A stretch of 64,000 bases of DNA from JAWPMT01 sp965601475 (GCA_965601475.1 OZ271832.1:3782001-3846000), one strand, 5' to 3'; counted from the stretch's first letter, positions 55,115-63,182 are shown. The notes: generated by a model from the letters alone, not told the origin. Translations and numbers: made by a program.

Positions 55115-55879
55115 TCAATCGCCCATCCAGTTCTTGAAATCGGTGGCCTTCTCCGCGCTGACGATGACCTCCTCTTCGCAGGCAGGATCCATGTCAAGCA
55201 GTAGCTTACCCTTGTGGTATCGATGAACGACCTTGATAGCCCCGAAACTGATCAGGAACTGACGATTCGCCCGGTAGAACTGTTGTGGATCCAGCGATTG
55301 GTGCAGCTCGTCAAGCGTTTGATCCATCAGGTAAGTCTTTCCGTGCCTGGATACCAGATGCACCACCCCGTGCTTCAATTGGAAATAGGCGATCTGGTCC
55401 GTCTCTACCGCAAGCAATTTGTCACCCTGTCTGATCAGGAAACGTGTTTTGTATTTTCGGTCATCCAGGCGGATCTCCTTCAGCAGGTTTGTCAGGTCTG
55501 GTCCTTCGTTTTGTCCAAAGCTCTGACTCAGTTCCCTGTATTTCAAAAGACTCTGTTCCAGCTCTTCCTTCTTGATGGGTTTGAGGAGATAGTCAATGCT
55601 ATTGACCTTGAAAGCCTTCAGCATATACTCGTCAAAGGCTGTGGTGAAGATAACAGGCTTGGCGACCTTGACCTGCTCAAATATTTCGAAACTCAGTCCA
55701 TCACTGAGTTGAATGTCCATGAAGAAGAGGTCTGGCAAAGTGTGATTGCGCATCCATTTCACACTCTCTGCCACACTGTCGATCACCTCCACGATCTCTA
55801 TGTTGGTGTCAACCTCCTCCAGTATCTTCTGCAGCCTCCGAAAAGCGGGAGCTTCATCTTCAATAATGATGACTTTCAT
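55115..55879 (-). CDS. LytTR-family response regulator
   Basis: A 254-residue regulator. Receiver domain (1-120): acidic E7 D8 E9, phosphoacceptor D55 (LFFMDIQLSDG), TTAF (switch Thr) and K in LLKPIKK. A linker leads to a LytTR DNA-binding domain (about 147-250, with FYRANRQFLIS). LytTR proteins bind pairs of direct repeats spaced about one per two helix turns. The ATG at 55879 overlaps the kinase stop (TGATG), so it is coupled to the kinase. Confidence 0.93.
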   Translation of the reverse strand: MKVIIIEDEAPAFRRLQKILEEVDTNIEIVEVIDSVAESVKWMRNHTLPDLFFMDIQLSDGLSFEIFEQVKVAKPVIFTTAFDEYMLKAFKVNSIDYLLKPIKKEELEQSLLKYRELSQSFGQNEGPDLTNLLKEIRLDDRKYKTRFLIRQGDKLLAVETDQIAYFQLKHGVVHLVSRHGKTYLMDQTLDELHQSLDPQQFYRANRQFLISFGAIKVVHRYHKGKLLLDMDPACEEEVIVSAEKATDFKNWMGD

Positions 55880-56931
55880 CAACTAGCTACCAGGTTCAGT
55901 TCTTTTTCTTTCACCAATTTAATCAAAGGGACGGCTACCATGTAGTTTTTGGCAGTGGTTATGATGTCAACCTCCTGATTACCCAGAAGCTGGTAACGTT
56001 TCTTGATATTGGCCAGACCGGTCTTGGTAGACTTCTCAATGGTTTTCTTGGGTTGCAGGTTGTTTTTCACAATGACCGACAAGCCATTCTCAACGTAGAT
56101 GTCAATCTTCAGTGGATTGGTCTTCGATATTACATTGTGCTTCACTGCATTTTCTATGAGCATCTGGATCGTGAGTGGAGCCACATACTGGTCCAGGTAT
56201 TTTTGATCAATCTTAAACTCAAACCGAAGGTTTTCAGGATAGCGCATTTGCAATAGGAAGAGGTAGGCTTTGGCGAATTCGATCTCTTCGGTCAGCCTGA
56301 TCAGTTCCTTCTCCTTGGTTTGGAGAATGTAGCGGTAGACTTCTGAGAGTTTTTGTGTGAATTCAATGGCCACATCCTGGTTTTCTGCGATCAGTGTTGT
56401 GAGTGCGTTGAGGCTATTGAATAGGAAGTGTGGGCTCATCTGGTTTTGCAGGACTTCAAACTGTGTGCGCAACTGCTGATTTTTGAGGTCCTGGTTCTGC
56501 TGGAAGGTCTCTTTCCATTTGTAGAAGAAATACACCGCTTCGTAAGCCAGGGTAATAATCACAGCTGCTGTGAAGTTGAATGGAATGAAAACGGCATGTG
56601 CTGAAGGTACGAATATCTCGTGCCACGTACTGATACCCAAAAGCAACTTGATGGGTATTCCTCCTACGGTCATCCATGCCATGATGCACATGGCGCTGTA
56701 GAGTAATCTCTTTTTTGTCTGGCTGATGGCCGGGAATCGCCTCCTGAAAAGGAATATGAAGAAGCACGCGCCGCTCCAATAGGTAGTCGTGAAAATCAAA
56801 GAAATAGCGTAAGCAATCCAAGCTGGCGTCTCCGCCATGTGGTTGGGTATAACCGCATTGGCTACGTAAGCCACGACGGGAATACCTGTCCAGCGGATGA
56901 GGGGTTCTGTTATCTTGATTCGGAATGCCAT
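55879..56931 (-). CDS. LytS/YehU-type sensor histidine kinase
   Basis: A 350-residue kinase. Four predicted membrane spans lie in the N-terminal 140 residues with no extracytoplasmic domain of note. Then come a coiled-coil, the H-box QNQMSPHFLFNSLNAL (H168) and an ATPase part with the N-box QMLIENAVKHN. It phosphorylates the coupled LytTR regulator. The ATG at 56931 is preferred over one 12 codons upstream. It is divergent from the TonB receptor gene (254 bases between starts), which makes the receptor a natural target or signal partner. Confidence 0.9.
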   Translation of the reverse strand: MAFRIKITEPLIRWTGIPVVAYVANAVIPNHMAETPAWIAYAISLIFTTTYWSGACFFIFLFRRRFPAISQTKKRLLYSAMCIMAWMTVGGIPIKLLLGISTWHEIFVPSAHAVFIPFNFTAAVIITLAYEAVYFFYKWKETFQQNQDLKNQQLRTQFEVLQNQMSPHFLFNSLNALTTLIAENQDVAIEFTQKLSEVYRYILQTKEKELIRLTEEIEFAKAYLFLLQMRYPENLRFEFKIDQKYLDQYVAPLTIQMLIENAVKHNVISKTNPLKIDIYVENGLSVIVKNNLQPKKTIEKSTKTGLANIKKRYQLLGNQEVDIITTAKNYMVAVPLIKLVKEKELNLVAS

Positions 56932-57127
56932 GCACCAAAAATGTTTGATAAAAGTAGCGATTTCCACAGGCTAATGTGACCGATTGTGTTCCGAGGCAGG
57001 TTTTCGGCCCGGTCAAGCCTTGATTTCTGATGCTCAAATCGGGATTTGGTTTCATCTCCATCACTGGCGTTTCGAGCTGTGGATTTTGGGTTTCGCAAAG
57101 CCGAGTCGGGGTCTCAAGGTGCTATTG

Positions 57128-57154
57128 GTTACCAGGGTTTTTCGGCTCCGTTAC
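57128..57154 (+). promoter_or_regulatory. Candidate direct repeat upstream of the TonB receptor
   Basis: GTTAC occurs at 57128-57132 and 57150-57154, a 22-base period, 32 bases before the receptor ATG. The spacing is compatible with a LytTR-type site (two 9-bp half-sites, 12-13 bp apart). The shared core is only five bases, so chance is possible. Confidence 0.3.
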
Positions 57155-57185
57155 TTTCACCATTGCAAACTCATCACACAGAAAA

Positions 57186-59597
57186 ATGAAGACACTTAAT
57201 CTAAAAATGGTTCTGGCTTACTCTCTCGTTATGCTGAGTATATCAGCTTTGAGCCAGAATCAAGTCGTGAAAGGAAATATTAAAGACCTGCAATCCGATG
57301 CCCCCCTGATCGGGGCTACCATATTGCTGATTGGTTCCGACCCTGTTCTGGGCGCCGTTACCGATTTGCAGGGAAACTTTAGAATCGAAGGCGTGCCTGT
57401 AGGTCGCCAGTCTTTCGGCGTTCAGTACATTGGATACAAAAGCATTACACTGCCGAATGTCTTAGTCACAGCCGGAAAAGAGGTCGTGCTGCGTGTGCAG
57501 TTGGAGGAATCGGTCGAGCAGTTGCAGGAGGTCGTTGTCACTGCCGATGCAGACAAGGATCTGCCGATCAATGAACTGGCCAAAGTAAGTGCCAGGACAT
57601 TCAGTCTCGAAGAAGTAACGCGGTTTTCCGGTGGCCGAAATGATGTAGCCAGACTGGCCTCTTCCTTCGCAGGCGTGAGTGCGCCAAACGATTCCAGGAA
57701 TGACATCGTGGTCAGAGGAAATTCACCCGTTGGATTGCTGTGGCGAATTGAGGGAATACCCGTGCCCACGACCAATCACTTCTCAACATTGGGAACCACC
57801 GGTGGCCCTGTGAATGCACTCAATACTAATTTATTGCGTACTTCAGATTTCCTTACCGGGGCATTCCCAGCGGAATATGGCAATGCCAACGCCGCGGTAT
57901 TTGACGTGAATTTCAGGAATGGCAATACGGACAAATATGAGTTCACGGGTCAGATGAGCGCTTTTAGTGGCTTGGAATTCATGACAGAAGGCCCCCTGAA
58001 CAAGAAAAACAATGGCTCCTTTATCGCTTCTTATCGCTATGGAATTGCCAGCCTCGCTGCCACTGGAACAAGTGCCACACCTTTTTATCAGGACCTGTCA
58101 TTCAAGGTGAATCTCGGTGATAGCAAGATTGGCCGATTCGAGTTCTTTGGCCTTGGCGGATTGAGCAGCATCGACTTCCTGGGTGAGGAAACTGATGATA
58201 ATGACCTTTTTGCCAATCCTGACGAAGACGCCTTCATCGATTTTGACCTGGGACTTATAGGTATGAGTCATACCATCAGGCTGGGTGGCAATGGTTACCT
58301 GAAGACCAGCCTGGGTGGTTCTACTCGCTTCAATGAGTACTTACAGGACAACCTGATGCGAGATGGGAATGAGAGTATCGTGGGAAGCTACAGAGCAGTT
58401 AACTCCTCCGATAGAGAAACCCGGTTCACTGTATCCTCCACCTGGAATCAGAAGTACAGTGCCCGGTTCAGTTTGCGAACTGGTGTTTTGAATGAGACTT
58501 ACTTCATAGACCTATTCAATGAAGACCGTGACAATCGTGTGAATATCCCTGATGACAATGGGGATGGAGTTCCGGATCGGTTCATCACGACACGTAGCAT
58601 CAATGATACCTACAACCTATCGCAGGTATTCACACAAGGAGAATACAAGTTTACTGACGAACTAAGTGCCACTGTCGGTGTGCATAGTCAATACCATTCC
58701 TTTACGGAGGCCATATCCCTGGAACCCCGGGCCGGTGTTAGCTGGCAGTTCACTCCTGCACAGCGCTTAAGCTTTGCCTATGGTCTTCACGCACAGGCGA
58801 TACCGTCGCCAATCCTGTTCTTCGAAGAAGAAATCTCACCAGGCGTGACGGAGCGTACCAATGACGACCTGGATTTCATGCGCAGCCATCACTTTGTAGT
58901 GGGCTACGACCGCAATTTTGGCACGGATTGGAGATTGAAGGCTGAGACCTACTACCAGCGACTCTACGACATTCCTGTGCAGCAAACCTCTTCCAGCTAT
59001 TCAGTGATCAATCAAGGTTCCGACTTCGTGTTTGATGAAGAAGGCTCCCTGGTCAATGAGGGTACTGGCGAGAACTTTGGTATCGAACTGACGGTGGAGA
59101 AATTCTTCAGCCGCGGGTACTACGCACTCATCACCACTTCTGTGTACGAATCCCAATATGAAGGCAGTGACGGAGTAAGCCGAAGCACCGCTTTCAACAA
59201 CAACTATGTGGTCAACCTGCTGGCAGGGAAAGAATGGAAGTTTGGCCGCGACCAACGAAATGCGTGGACCTTTGACACCAAGTTCACAACATCTGGCGGC
59301 AACCCTTTCACACCCATCGATCTTGATGCTACAAGGGCCAATGCAGGAAGGGAAGTGACGATGGATAATATGGCGTTCAGTGAACGTTATGAAGATTACT
59401 TTCGTTTAGACCTGAAGTTTGGTGTGAGATTGAACAGTGCCAAGCGGAATGTTTCTCATCAATTCTTCGTTGACCTACAGAATGTGACAAATCGTACCAA
59501 CGAATTTGTAAGAAGGTATAACGAGGTAACAGACGAGGTCAACAGTGTGGAGCAGATTGGCTTCTTCCCGGACGTGCTCTACAGAATTCAATTCTGA
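57186..59597 (+). CDS. TonB-dependent receptor with carboxypeptidase-like N-domain
   Basis: An 803-residue outer-membrane protein. Signal peptide (1-23, ending ALSQ), a carboxypeptidase-regulatory-like beta domain (about 24-115, NIKDLQSDAPLIGATILL), a plug domain (about 130-260, ASSFAGVSAPNDSRNDIVVRG) and a 22-strand barrel to the C-terminal Phe. No SusD-type lipoprotein follows, so glycan import in the Sus style is unlikely; the ligand is unknown. The start ATG 57186 is chosen because it gives the signal peptide; the frame stays open 52 codons upstream. Confidence 0.9.
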   Translation: MKTLNLKMVLAYSLVMLSISALSQNQVVKGNIKDLQSDAPLIGATILLIGSDPVLGAVTDLQGNFRIEGVPVGRQSFGVQYIGYKSITLPNVLVTAGKEVVLRVQLEESVEQLQEVVVTADADKDLPINELAKVSARTFSLEEVTRFSGGRNDVARLASSFAGVSAPNDSRNDIVVRGNSPVGLLWRIEGIPVPTTNHFSTLGTTGGPVNALNTNLLRTSDFLTGAFPAEYGNANAAVFDVNFRNGNTDKYEFTGQMSAFSGLEFMTEGPLNKKNNGSFIASYRYGIASLAATGTSATPFYQDLSFKVNLGDSKIGRFEFFGLGGLSSIDFLGEETDDNDLFANPDEDAFIDFDLGLIGMSHTIRLGGNGYLKTSLGGSTRFNEYLQDNLMRDGNESIVGSYRAVNSSDRETRFTVSSTWNQKYSARFSLRTGVLNETYFIDLFNEDRDNRVNIPDDNGDGVPDRFITTRSINDTYNLSQVFTQGEYKFTDELSATVGVHSQYHSFTEAISLEPRAGVSWQFTPAQRLSFAYGLHAQAIPSPILFFEEEISPGVTERTNDDLDFMRSHHFVVGYDRNFGTDWRLKAETYYQRLYDIPVQQTSSSYSVINQGSDFVFDEEGSLVNEGTGENFGIELTVEKFFSRGYYALITTSVYESQYEGSDGVSRSTAFNNNYVVNLLAGKEWKFGRDQRNAWTFDTKFTTSGGNPFTPIDLDATRANAGREVTMDNMAFSERYEDYFRLDLKFGVRLNSAKRNVSHQFFVDLQNVTNRTNEFVRRYNEVTDEVNSVEQIGFFPDVLYRIQF

Positions 59598-59622
59598 TCA
59601 AGACTTTTACATGGCGGTGTTA

Positions 59623-59659
59623 GGTCAGTGGCCTTTTGGTTGCTGGCCTTTCTTTTTTT
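59623..59659 (+). terminator. Intrinsic terminator after the TonB receptor
   Basis: GGTCAGTGGCC and GGTTGCTGGCC (59623-59633, 59638-59648) pair along 11 positions with G:U pairs. The tail is TTTCTTTTTTT. The hairpin begins 25 bases after the stop codon. Confidence 0.8.
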
Positions 59660-59666
59660 ACGCCCT

Positions 59667-59703
59667 GATTATACCAGGTCTTACACAATAATGCTCCTTC
59701 ATT
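59667..59703 (+). promoter_or_regulatory. Conserved upstream element, copy 1
   Basis: A 37-base stretch shared (29 of 37 positions) with copy 2 at 60424-60460. It begins GATTATACCA and includes CTTACAC. TTACAC recurs 21 bases later (59681-59686 and 59702-59707). It lies about 60 bases upstream of the first paralogue. Confidence 0.5.
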
Positions 59704-59761
59704 ACACTTCATGTCGTACTGGATTGAGGTTGTGCCAGCTTTGCCTCCACAATCAACTAGC

Positions 59762-60355
59762 ATGAGAAAGTTATTCGTAGTTATCCTTCTTTCTGTATGT
59801 ATTTGGGCTAATGCTCAAACGGCAGAGGTCCTGGCACATCCAGGCAGTGAGGTGTTCAAAGTAGTATTTCAATCGCCTGAATTGACCTCGGTGAAAGTCG
59901 AGCTGCAGTCACAACGTGGGAAAACGTTACTGACGCAAGAAGTGAGTTCCCAGGGTTTTATGAAGCCTTACAACCTTCAGAATCTGCCCAATGGCAATTA
60001 CAAATTCATCATTGCTTTCAACGGCGAAACTGTAGTCCGTCCCATCACCCTGGGTACACCCAAGGTCGCCAAAGAGAAGAAGGAGCGTAGAGTAAAACTG
60101 AAAGGTAGTGATCGCATCATGATCGCAGAGGTTGATCAAGATGTGGAAATATCGCTTGTGGATGAGAGCATTGAGGCATTGAGCATCTTCTTCTACCTGG
60201 AGGGTACAGAAGACTTTGAATACTTCTATTGGGAACCCACGGAAAACAAAAAGCAGTCTTATGACCTTTCCAAATTCCAGGCTTCGGAAATCCGAATTGA
60301 GGTAGTAGAGAATGGCAAGATCCTGGCTGAAAAGGAGATCGCCAAAAACTGGTAG
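59762..60355 (+). CDS. Secreted two-domain paralogue 1
   Basis: A 197-residue protein, family not recognised. Signal peptide (1-19, ending NAQ). Domain 1 (about 20-100): Ig-like, with VKVELQSQRGKTLL and LPNGNYKFIIAF, the strand pattern of type IX C-terminal sorting domains. A basic linker (about 105-115, KEKKERRVKLK) follows. Domain 2 (about 120-197) contains FFYLEGTEDFEYFYWEP and ends IEVVENGKILAEKEIAKNW. It is the first of three copies here, with its own upstream element and terminator. ATG at 59762 chosen for the signal peptide. No catalytic residue stands out. Confidence 0.85.
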   Translation: MRKLFVVILLSVCIWANAQTAEVLAHPGSEVFKVVFQSPELTSVKVELQSQRGKTLLTQEVSSQGFMKPYNLQNLPNGNYKFIIAFNGETVVRPITLGTPKVAKEKKERRVKLKGSDRIMIAEVDQDVEISLVDESIEALSIFFYLEGTEDFEYFYWEPTENKKQSYDLSKFQASEIRIEVVENGKILAEKEIAKNW

Positions 60356-60382
60356 ATCGAACGTTTTTTCTAGCTATAGACG

Positions 60383-60414
60383 AAGGCCGGCACCCGTGGT
60401 GTTGGCCTTTTACA
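60383..60414 (+). terminator. Intrinsic terminator of paralogue 1
   Basis: A 12-bp stem AAGGCCGGCACC/GGTGTTGGCCTT with a 3-base loop and a short T tail (TTTT). It is preceded by CTAGCTATAGA (60370-60380), also found before the terminator of paralogue 2. Confidence 0.75.
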
Positions 60415-60423
60415 TTTGCCGGC

Positions 60424-60460
60424 GATTATACCAATCCTTACACGAAAATGCCCATTCAAT
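60424..60460 (+). promoter_or_regulatory. Conserved upstream element, copy 2
   Basis: Matches copy 1 (59667-59703) at 29 of 37 positions, with GATTATACCA and CTTACAC kept. The downstream repeat seen in copy 1 is weaker here (ATACGG at the equivalent place). It lies about 60 bases upstream of the second paralogue. Confidence 0.5.
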
Positions 60461-60520
60461 ACGGATGTCTATGAGAGTTTAGGTGCTTGATGTTGATTTG
60501 TAATCGTCAATCAACAAGCA

Positions 60521-61105
60521 ATGCGAAAGTTATTCATCGTTATCCTCCTTATGGCCTGCCTTGCGGGGAGTGCCCAAAATGCCACGGTCCTTTCACTTCC
60601 GGGCAATCAGGTATTTAAAGTCTTTTTCAAATCTCCGGAACCTACGGAGGTTAGGATAGAATTGAAGTCACGAGGTGGCAGAACCTTGATATCTCAGCAG
60701 ATGACATCTGCAGCATTTGTCAAACCTTTCAATCTGACCAACTTACCTGAAGACCAATACACTTTCTTTATTGCTTTCAACGATGAAGTAGTGGCCAGGG
60801 AGATCACAGTGGGTACACCAAAGGGCTGGAAGGACGACTTGATGGGCATCGAAAACTCCGAGCGCATTATGATTGCGGCGGTGGACGAGAATGTGGAGAT
60901 TCAGTTGATGGATGAGAGTATTGAAACGCTGAGTATTTTCTTCTACATGGTAGGGAGTAACGACTTCGAATGTTACTTGTGGAAGCCTTCAGATATAAAG
61001 AAGCAGACCTACAGCCTTTCCGGGTTTCAGGCTGATCAGATCAGGGTGGAAGTGGTAGCGGAAGGTAAGGTTCTGGCAAGAAAGAAAATTGCAAAACATT
61101 GGTAA
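60521..61105 (+). CDS. Secreted two-domain paralogue 2
   Basis: A 194-residue protein, second member of the family. Signal peptide (1-18, ending SAQ). Domain 1 has VRIELKSRGGRTLI and LPEDQYTFFIAF; the linker is shorter and less basic than in copy 1. Domain 2 has FFYMVGSNDFECYLWKP and ends VEVVAEGKVLARKKIAKHW. Half or more of domain positions are shared with paralogue 1. The single Cys in domain 2 is not present in the other copies. Confidence 0.85.
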   Translation: MRKLFIVILLMACLAGSAQNATVLSLPGNQVFKVFFKSPEPTEVRIELKSRGGRTLISQQMTSAAFVKPFNLTNLPEDQYTFFIAFNDEVVAREITVGTPKGWKDDLMGIENSERIMIAAVDENVEIQLMDESIETLSIFFYMVGSNDFECYLWKPSDIKKQTYSLSGFQADQIRVEVVAEGKVLARKKIAKHW

Positions 61106-61136
61106 AGTAAGTTCAATGGTTTCCTAGCTATAGATA

Positions 61137-61170
61137 GAGGTCGGCACCTGTGGGTGCTGACCTTTTCATT
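61137..61170 (+). terminator. Intrinsic terminator of paralogue 2
   Basis: An 11-bp stem AGGTCGGCACC/GGTGCTGACCT with a 4-base loop and TTTTCATTTT after it. It is similar in sequence to the terminator of paralogue 1, again preceded by CTAGCTATAGA (61123-61133). Confidence 0.75.
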
Positions 61171-61276
61171 TTCAATCTGTGACTATGGCTAAGGACAATT
61201 GGTCTCTTCTGCAATGACACCTTGCTACCAGTGGTCCATTGTTTTGGACTACTGCTGTCCTTCTTCCTTCTCTTGT

Positions 61277-61789
61277 CTATATCGTTATTCCCAGGCCCAG
61301 ACCCGCCAGAACCGCTTCAAAGGCATAACTATCGCCCTTCTCAGTAGGAGCCAGCCTGATTGGGGACAAACTTGCTTTCACAAAAAGCCCCGTTTTTGGG
61401 TTCTGGTAACGATAGCCAACGTTCAGCGGTGAGATGACGAGGAAAATCTTGGAAAATGCGCTGTCAAGGCCTTCATACAAGGTGGCAATCCCCAATCCAA
61501 ACTCCAGGTAGTGACGCTTCAAACCAGTGAAATAGTAGATATCCACCGGAATCCCAAAACCCTGGCCTTGAGGGTTGTTGAATTGCATGAACCCCGCTCT
61601 TGCAGATAGTTTCCAATAGCGCTCATTGTGAAGTATACGATCGTAATTGAATGAGTAATAAAGGAAATCCTTGCCACCGCCGATTTCCACGAGAAAACTA
61701 TTGCCCCGGTAGGATTGCTGGTATTGCGCATGCCCCAGGCAAAATGCAGTCATCAGGAGAATAGTCACAAAAGCCTTAGTTGTTTTCAT
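61277..61789 (-). CDS. Small outer-membrane-barrel-like protein
   Basis: A 170-residue protein with a signal peptide (1-21, ending GHAQ). It has alternating aromatic/hydrophobic strands typical of an 8-strand barrel (for example FLYYSFNYDRIL and HYLEFGLGIATLY). No family name assigned. It lies on the opposite strand between paralogues 2 and 3 and is the only minus-strand gene in that set. ATG at 61789 chosen for the signal peptide; the frame is open about 30 codons further. Confidence 0.75.
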   Translation of the reverse strand: MKTTKAFVTILLMTAFCLGHAQYQQSYRGNSFLVEIGGGKDFLYYSFNYDRILHNERYWKLSARAGFMQFNNPQGQGFGIPVDIYYFTGLKRHYLEFGLGIATLYEGLDSAFSKIFLVISPLNVGYRYQNPKTGLFVKASLSPIRLAPTEKGDSYAFEAVLAGLGLGITI

Positions 61790-62447
61790 TGCCTTCAAAT
61801 CATCATTGCACTTATGATTGCACCTCTGGGATTCCAGGATCTCAGGTACATGCACTCGGTGCAATTCTCTCATTTTGGTCAATGGATGATGTGGACAGAT
61901 TCATCTAAAAGGGGGAGGTTTTCGAATTGAGAACCTGAAATGGAAATATCAAACCCTGAGGATAGCGCATCACGTGAGTGAGACTAGCATTTCCGTGCTA
62001 AAGGGAATTAGCAGGGTACGTTTGTAAACGGTGAATTGTATAAAATCAAGTCCATCTATAAGAAATTCAAGACTCTCGGATTGAAAGTCCGGTTGCTAAG
62101 CCTGAAAGGGATCATGGACAAGGCATTTTGCAGCGTGAACCATCCGTTTGAGGCCTAACATACAGAGAAAGTCAAGTTGCACCATGCGTAAGACCTGAGC
62201 TAGCACCTGTACGAAAGGTTGAAAGGTCCGTTGGAGTGAGAAAAACTGTGAAAATCGCCAGCCTCAGGTCAAAAGTTCAACTTCGTATCGAGATTTACTG
62301 CGCCTGAGCCTTGATTGTGACTCCCTATGCTGAGTTAAACAAATGCCAAGGCCCTTTCCAGAAAGATGCGCTCGATGGTTTCTACTTGCACATCAAAAAA
62401 TTGGGAAAAGATTGATAGTACATTTTTCCAGTCTTATTCATTTGCTA
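61790..62447. other. Gene-free, apparently degenerate stretch
   Basis: Nothing intact is encoded here. One plus-strand frame from 61940 reads protein-like for long stretches but is broken by many stops; the open piece 62012-62155 reads IYKKFKTLGLKVRLLSLKG in its middle. The minus strand also has open pieces, one ending in QVETIERIFLERALAF and another reading AQVLRMVQLDFLCMLGLKR, in different frames. This is consistent with a decayed gene or insertion-sequence relic, but strand and identity are unclear. Confidence 0.4.
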
Positions 62448-62480
62448 TAATTCCGGTTGATCTAATAGTAATTCCGGTTG
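62448..62480 (+). repeat. Two direct repeats, 21-base period
   Basis: TAATTCCGGTTG occurs at 62448-62459 and 62469-62480, identical over 12 bases and 21 bases apart. It sits just upstream of the promoter of paralogue 3. A 21-base period places both copies on the same face of the helix, as in LytTR-type sites. It is a likely activator site. Confidence 0.6.
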
Positions 62481-62491
62481 GAAACAAACGA

Positions 62492-62522
62492 TTTCATTCC
62501 GATTAATAAATTGTTAATTTTG
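62492..62522 (+). promoter_or_regulatory. Promoter of paralogue 3
   Basis: -7 TAATTTTG (62515-62522) is an exact TAnnTTTG match; -33 TTTC (62492-62495, one mismatch to TTTG) is 19 bases upstream. The predicted transcript start is near 62528, 22 bases before the ATG. Confidence 0.55.
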
Positions 62523-62549
62523 ATTTTGCCTAAGAAATCACCAATAGCT

Positions 62550-63182
62550 ATGGTACGGATTGCTTTGAACCTTTGCTTTATTCTCTTTTGTTATACCGCT
62601 CTCTCTCAGGGAGCCCTTGTCAAAGTAAAAGAGCGCACCGGGTTGGTCTACTCGGTCTTTTTTCATGCAGATTACGAATACGACGTGGTGATCAGATTGA
62701 TGGACGCCAAGGGCAGGACATTGATCTCGGACAAGGTATACTCAGACGGCTTTGACAAACCCTACAATCTTAGAAATCTGCCTCAAGGCAAATACAAGTT
62801 CCAGGTCAAATACAGTGGAGAAAAAATTGAGCATGAAGTCCTGATCGGCGAACATGAACAGGAGGTACTGTCCAAAGAGCGGGTGGCTAAAGAAAAAGAG
62901 CGAGCGGCTAAGGAAGGCAAGAAAAAAGAGAAAGCAAAAGAGCCTGTGCTCATAGCGGAATCCGATGTGGACGTGAAGATCCAGGTCGTCGATGAAGAAA
63001 TTGAGGCCCTGGGTGTGTTTTTCTATCTGGACGATACCGATGAATTTGAATACTTCTACTGGGAGCCAACCCAGATCAAAGAGCAAACCTATAAGCTCTC
63101 CAAATTTGAAGCTTCTACCTTGCGTGTCGAAGTGGTAGAAGATGGCAAAGTTCTGGCGAAAAAGCAGATCGCCAAGAATTGA
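62550..63182 (+). CDS. Secreted two-domain paralogue 3
   Basis: A 210-residue protein, third and most divergent member. Signal peptide (about 1-20, ending ALSQ). Domain 1 has VVIRLMDAKGRTLI and LPQGKYKFQVKY. The linker is long and highly charged (about 108-137, with KEKERAAKEGKKKEKAKE). Domain 2 has FFYLDDTDEFEYFYWEP and ends VEVVEDGKVLAKKQIAKN. ATG at 62550 chosen for the signal peptide. It has a good promoter and a 21-base-spaced direct repeat upstream, but no clear terminator. Confidence 0.83.
   Translation: MVRIALNLCFILFCYTALSQGALVKVKERTGLVYSVFFHADYEYDVVIRLMDAKGRTLISDKVYSDGFDKPYNLRNLPQGKYKFQVKYSGEKIEHEVLIGEHEQEVLSKERVAKEKERAAKEGKKKEKAKEPVLIAESDVDVKIQVVDEEIEALGVFFYLDDTDEFEYFYWEPTQIKEQTYKLSKFEASTLRVEVVEDGKVLAKKQIAKN

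Noticed and set aside
55214..55945. 243-codon plus-strand open frame opposite the LytTR regulator
   Set aside because: It is antisense to a complete, motif-bearing regulator and has no recognisable domain; long antisense frames are common with this codon use.
62012..62155. 48-codon open piece in the degenerate region as a real small gene
   Set aside because: It has no start codon near its beginning, and the same region is also open on the other strand.
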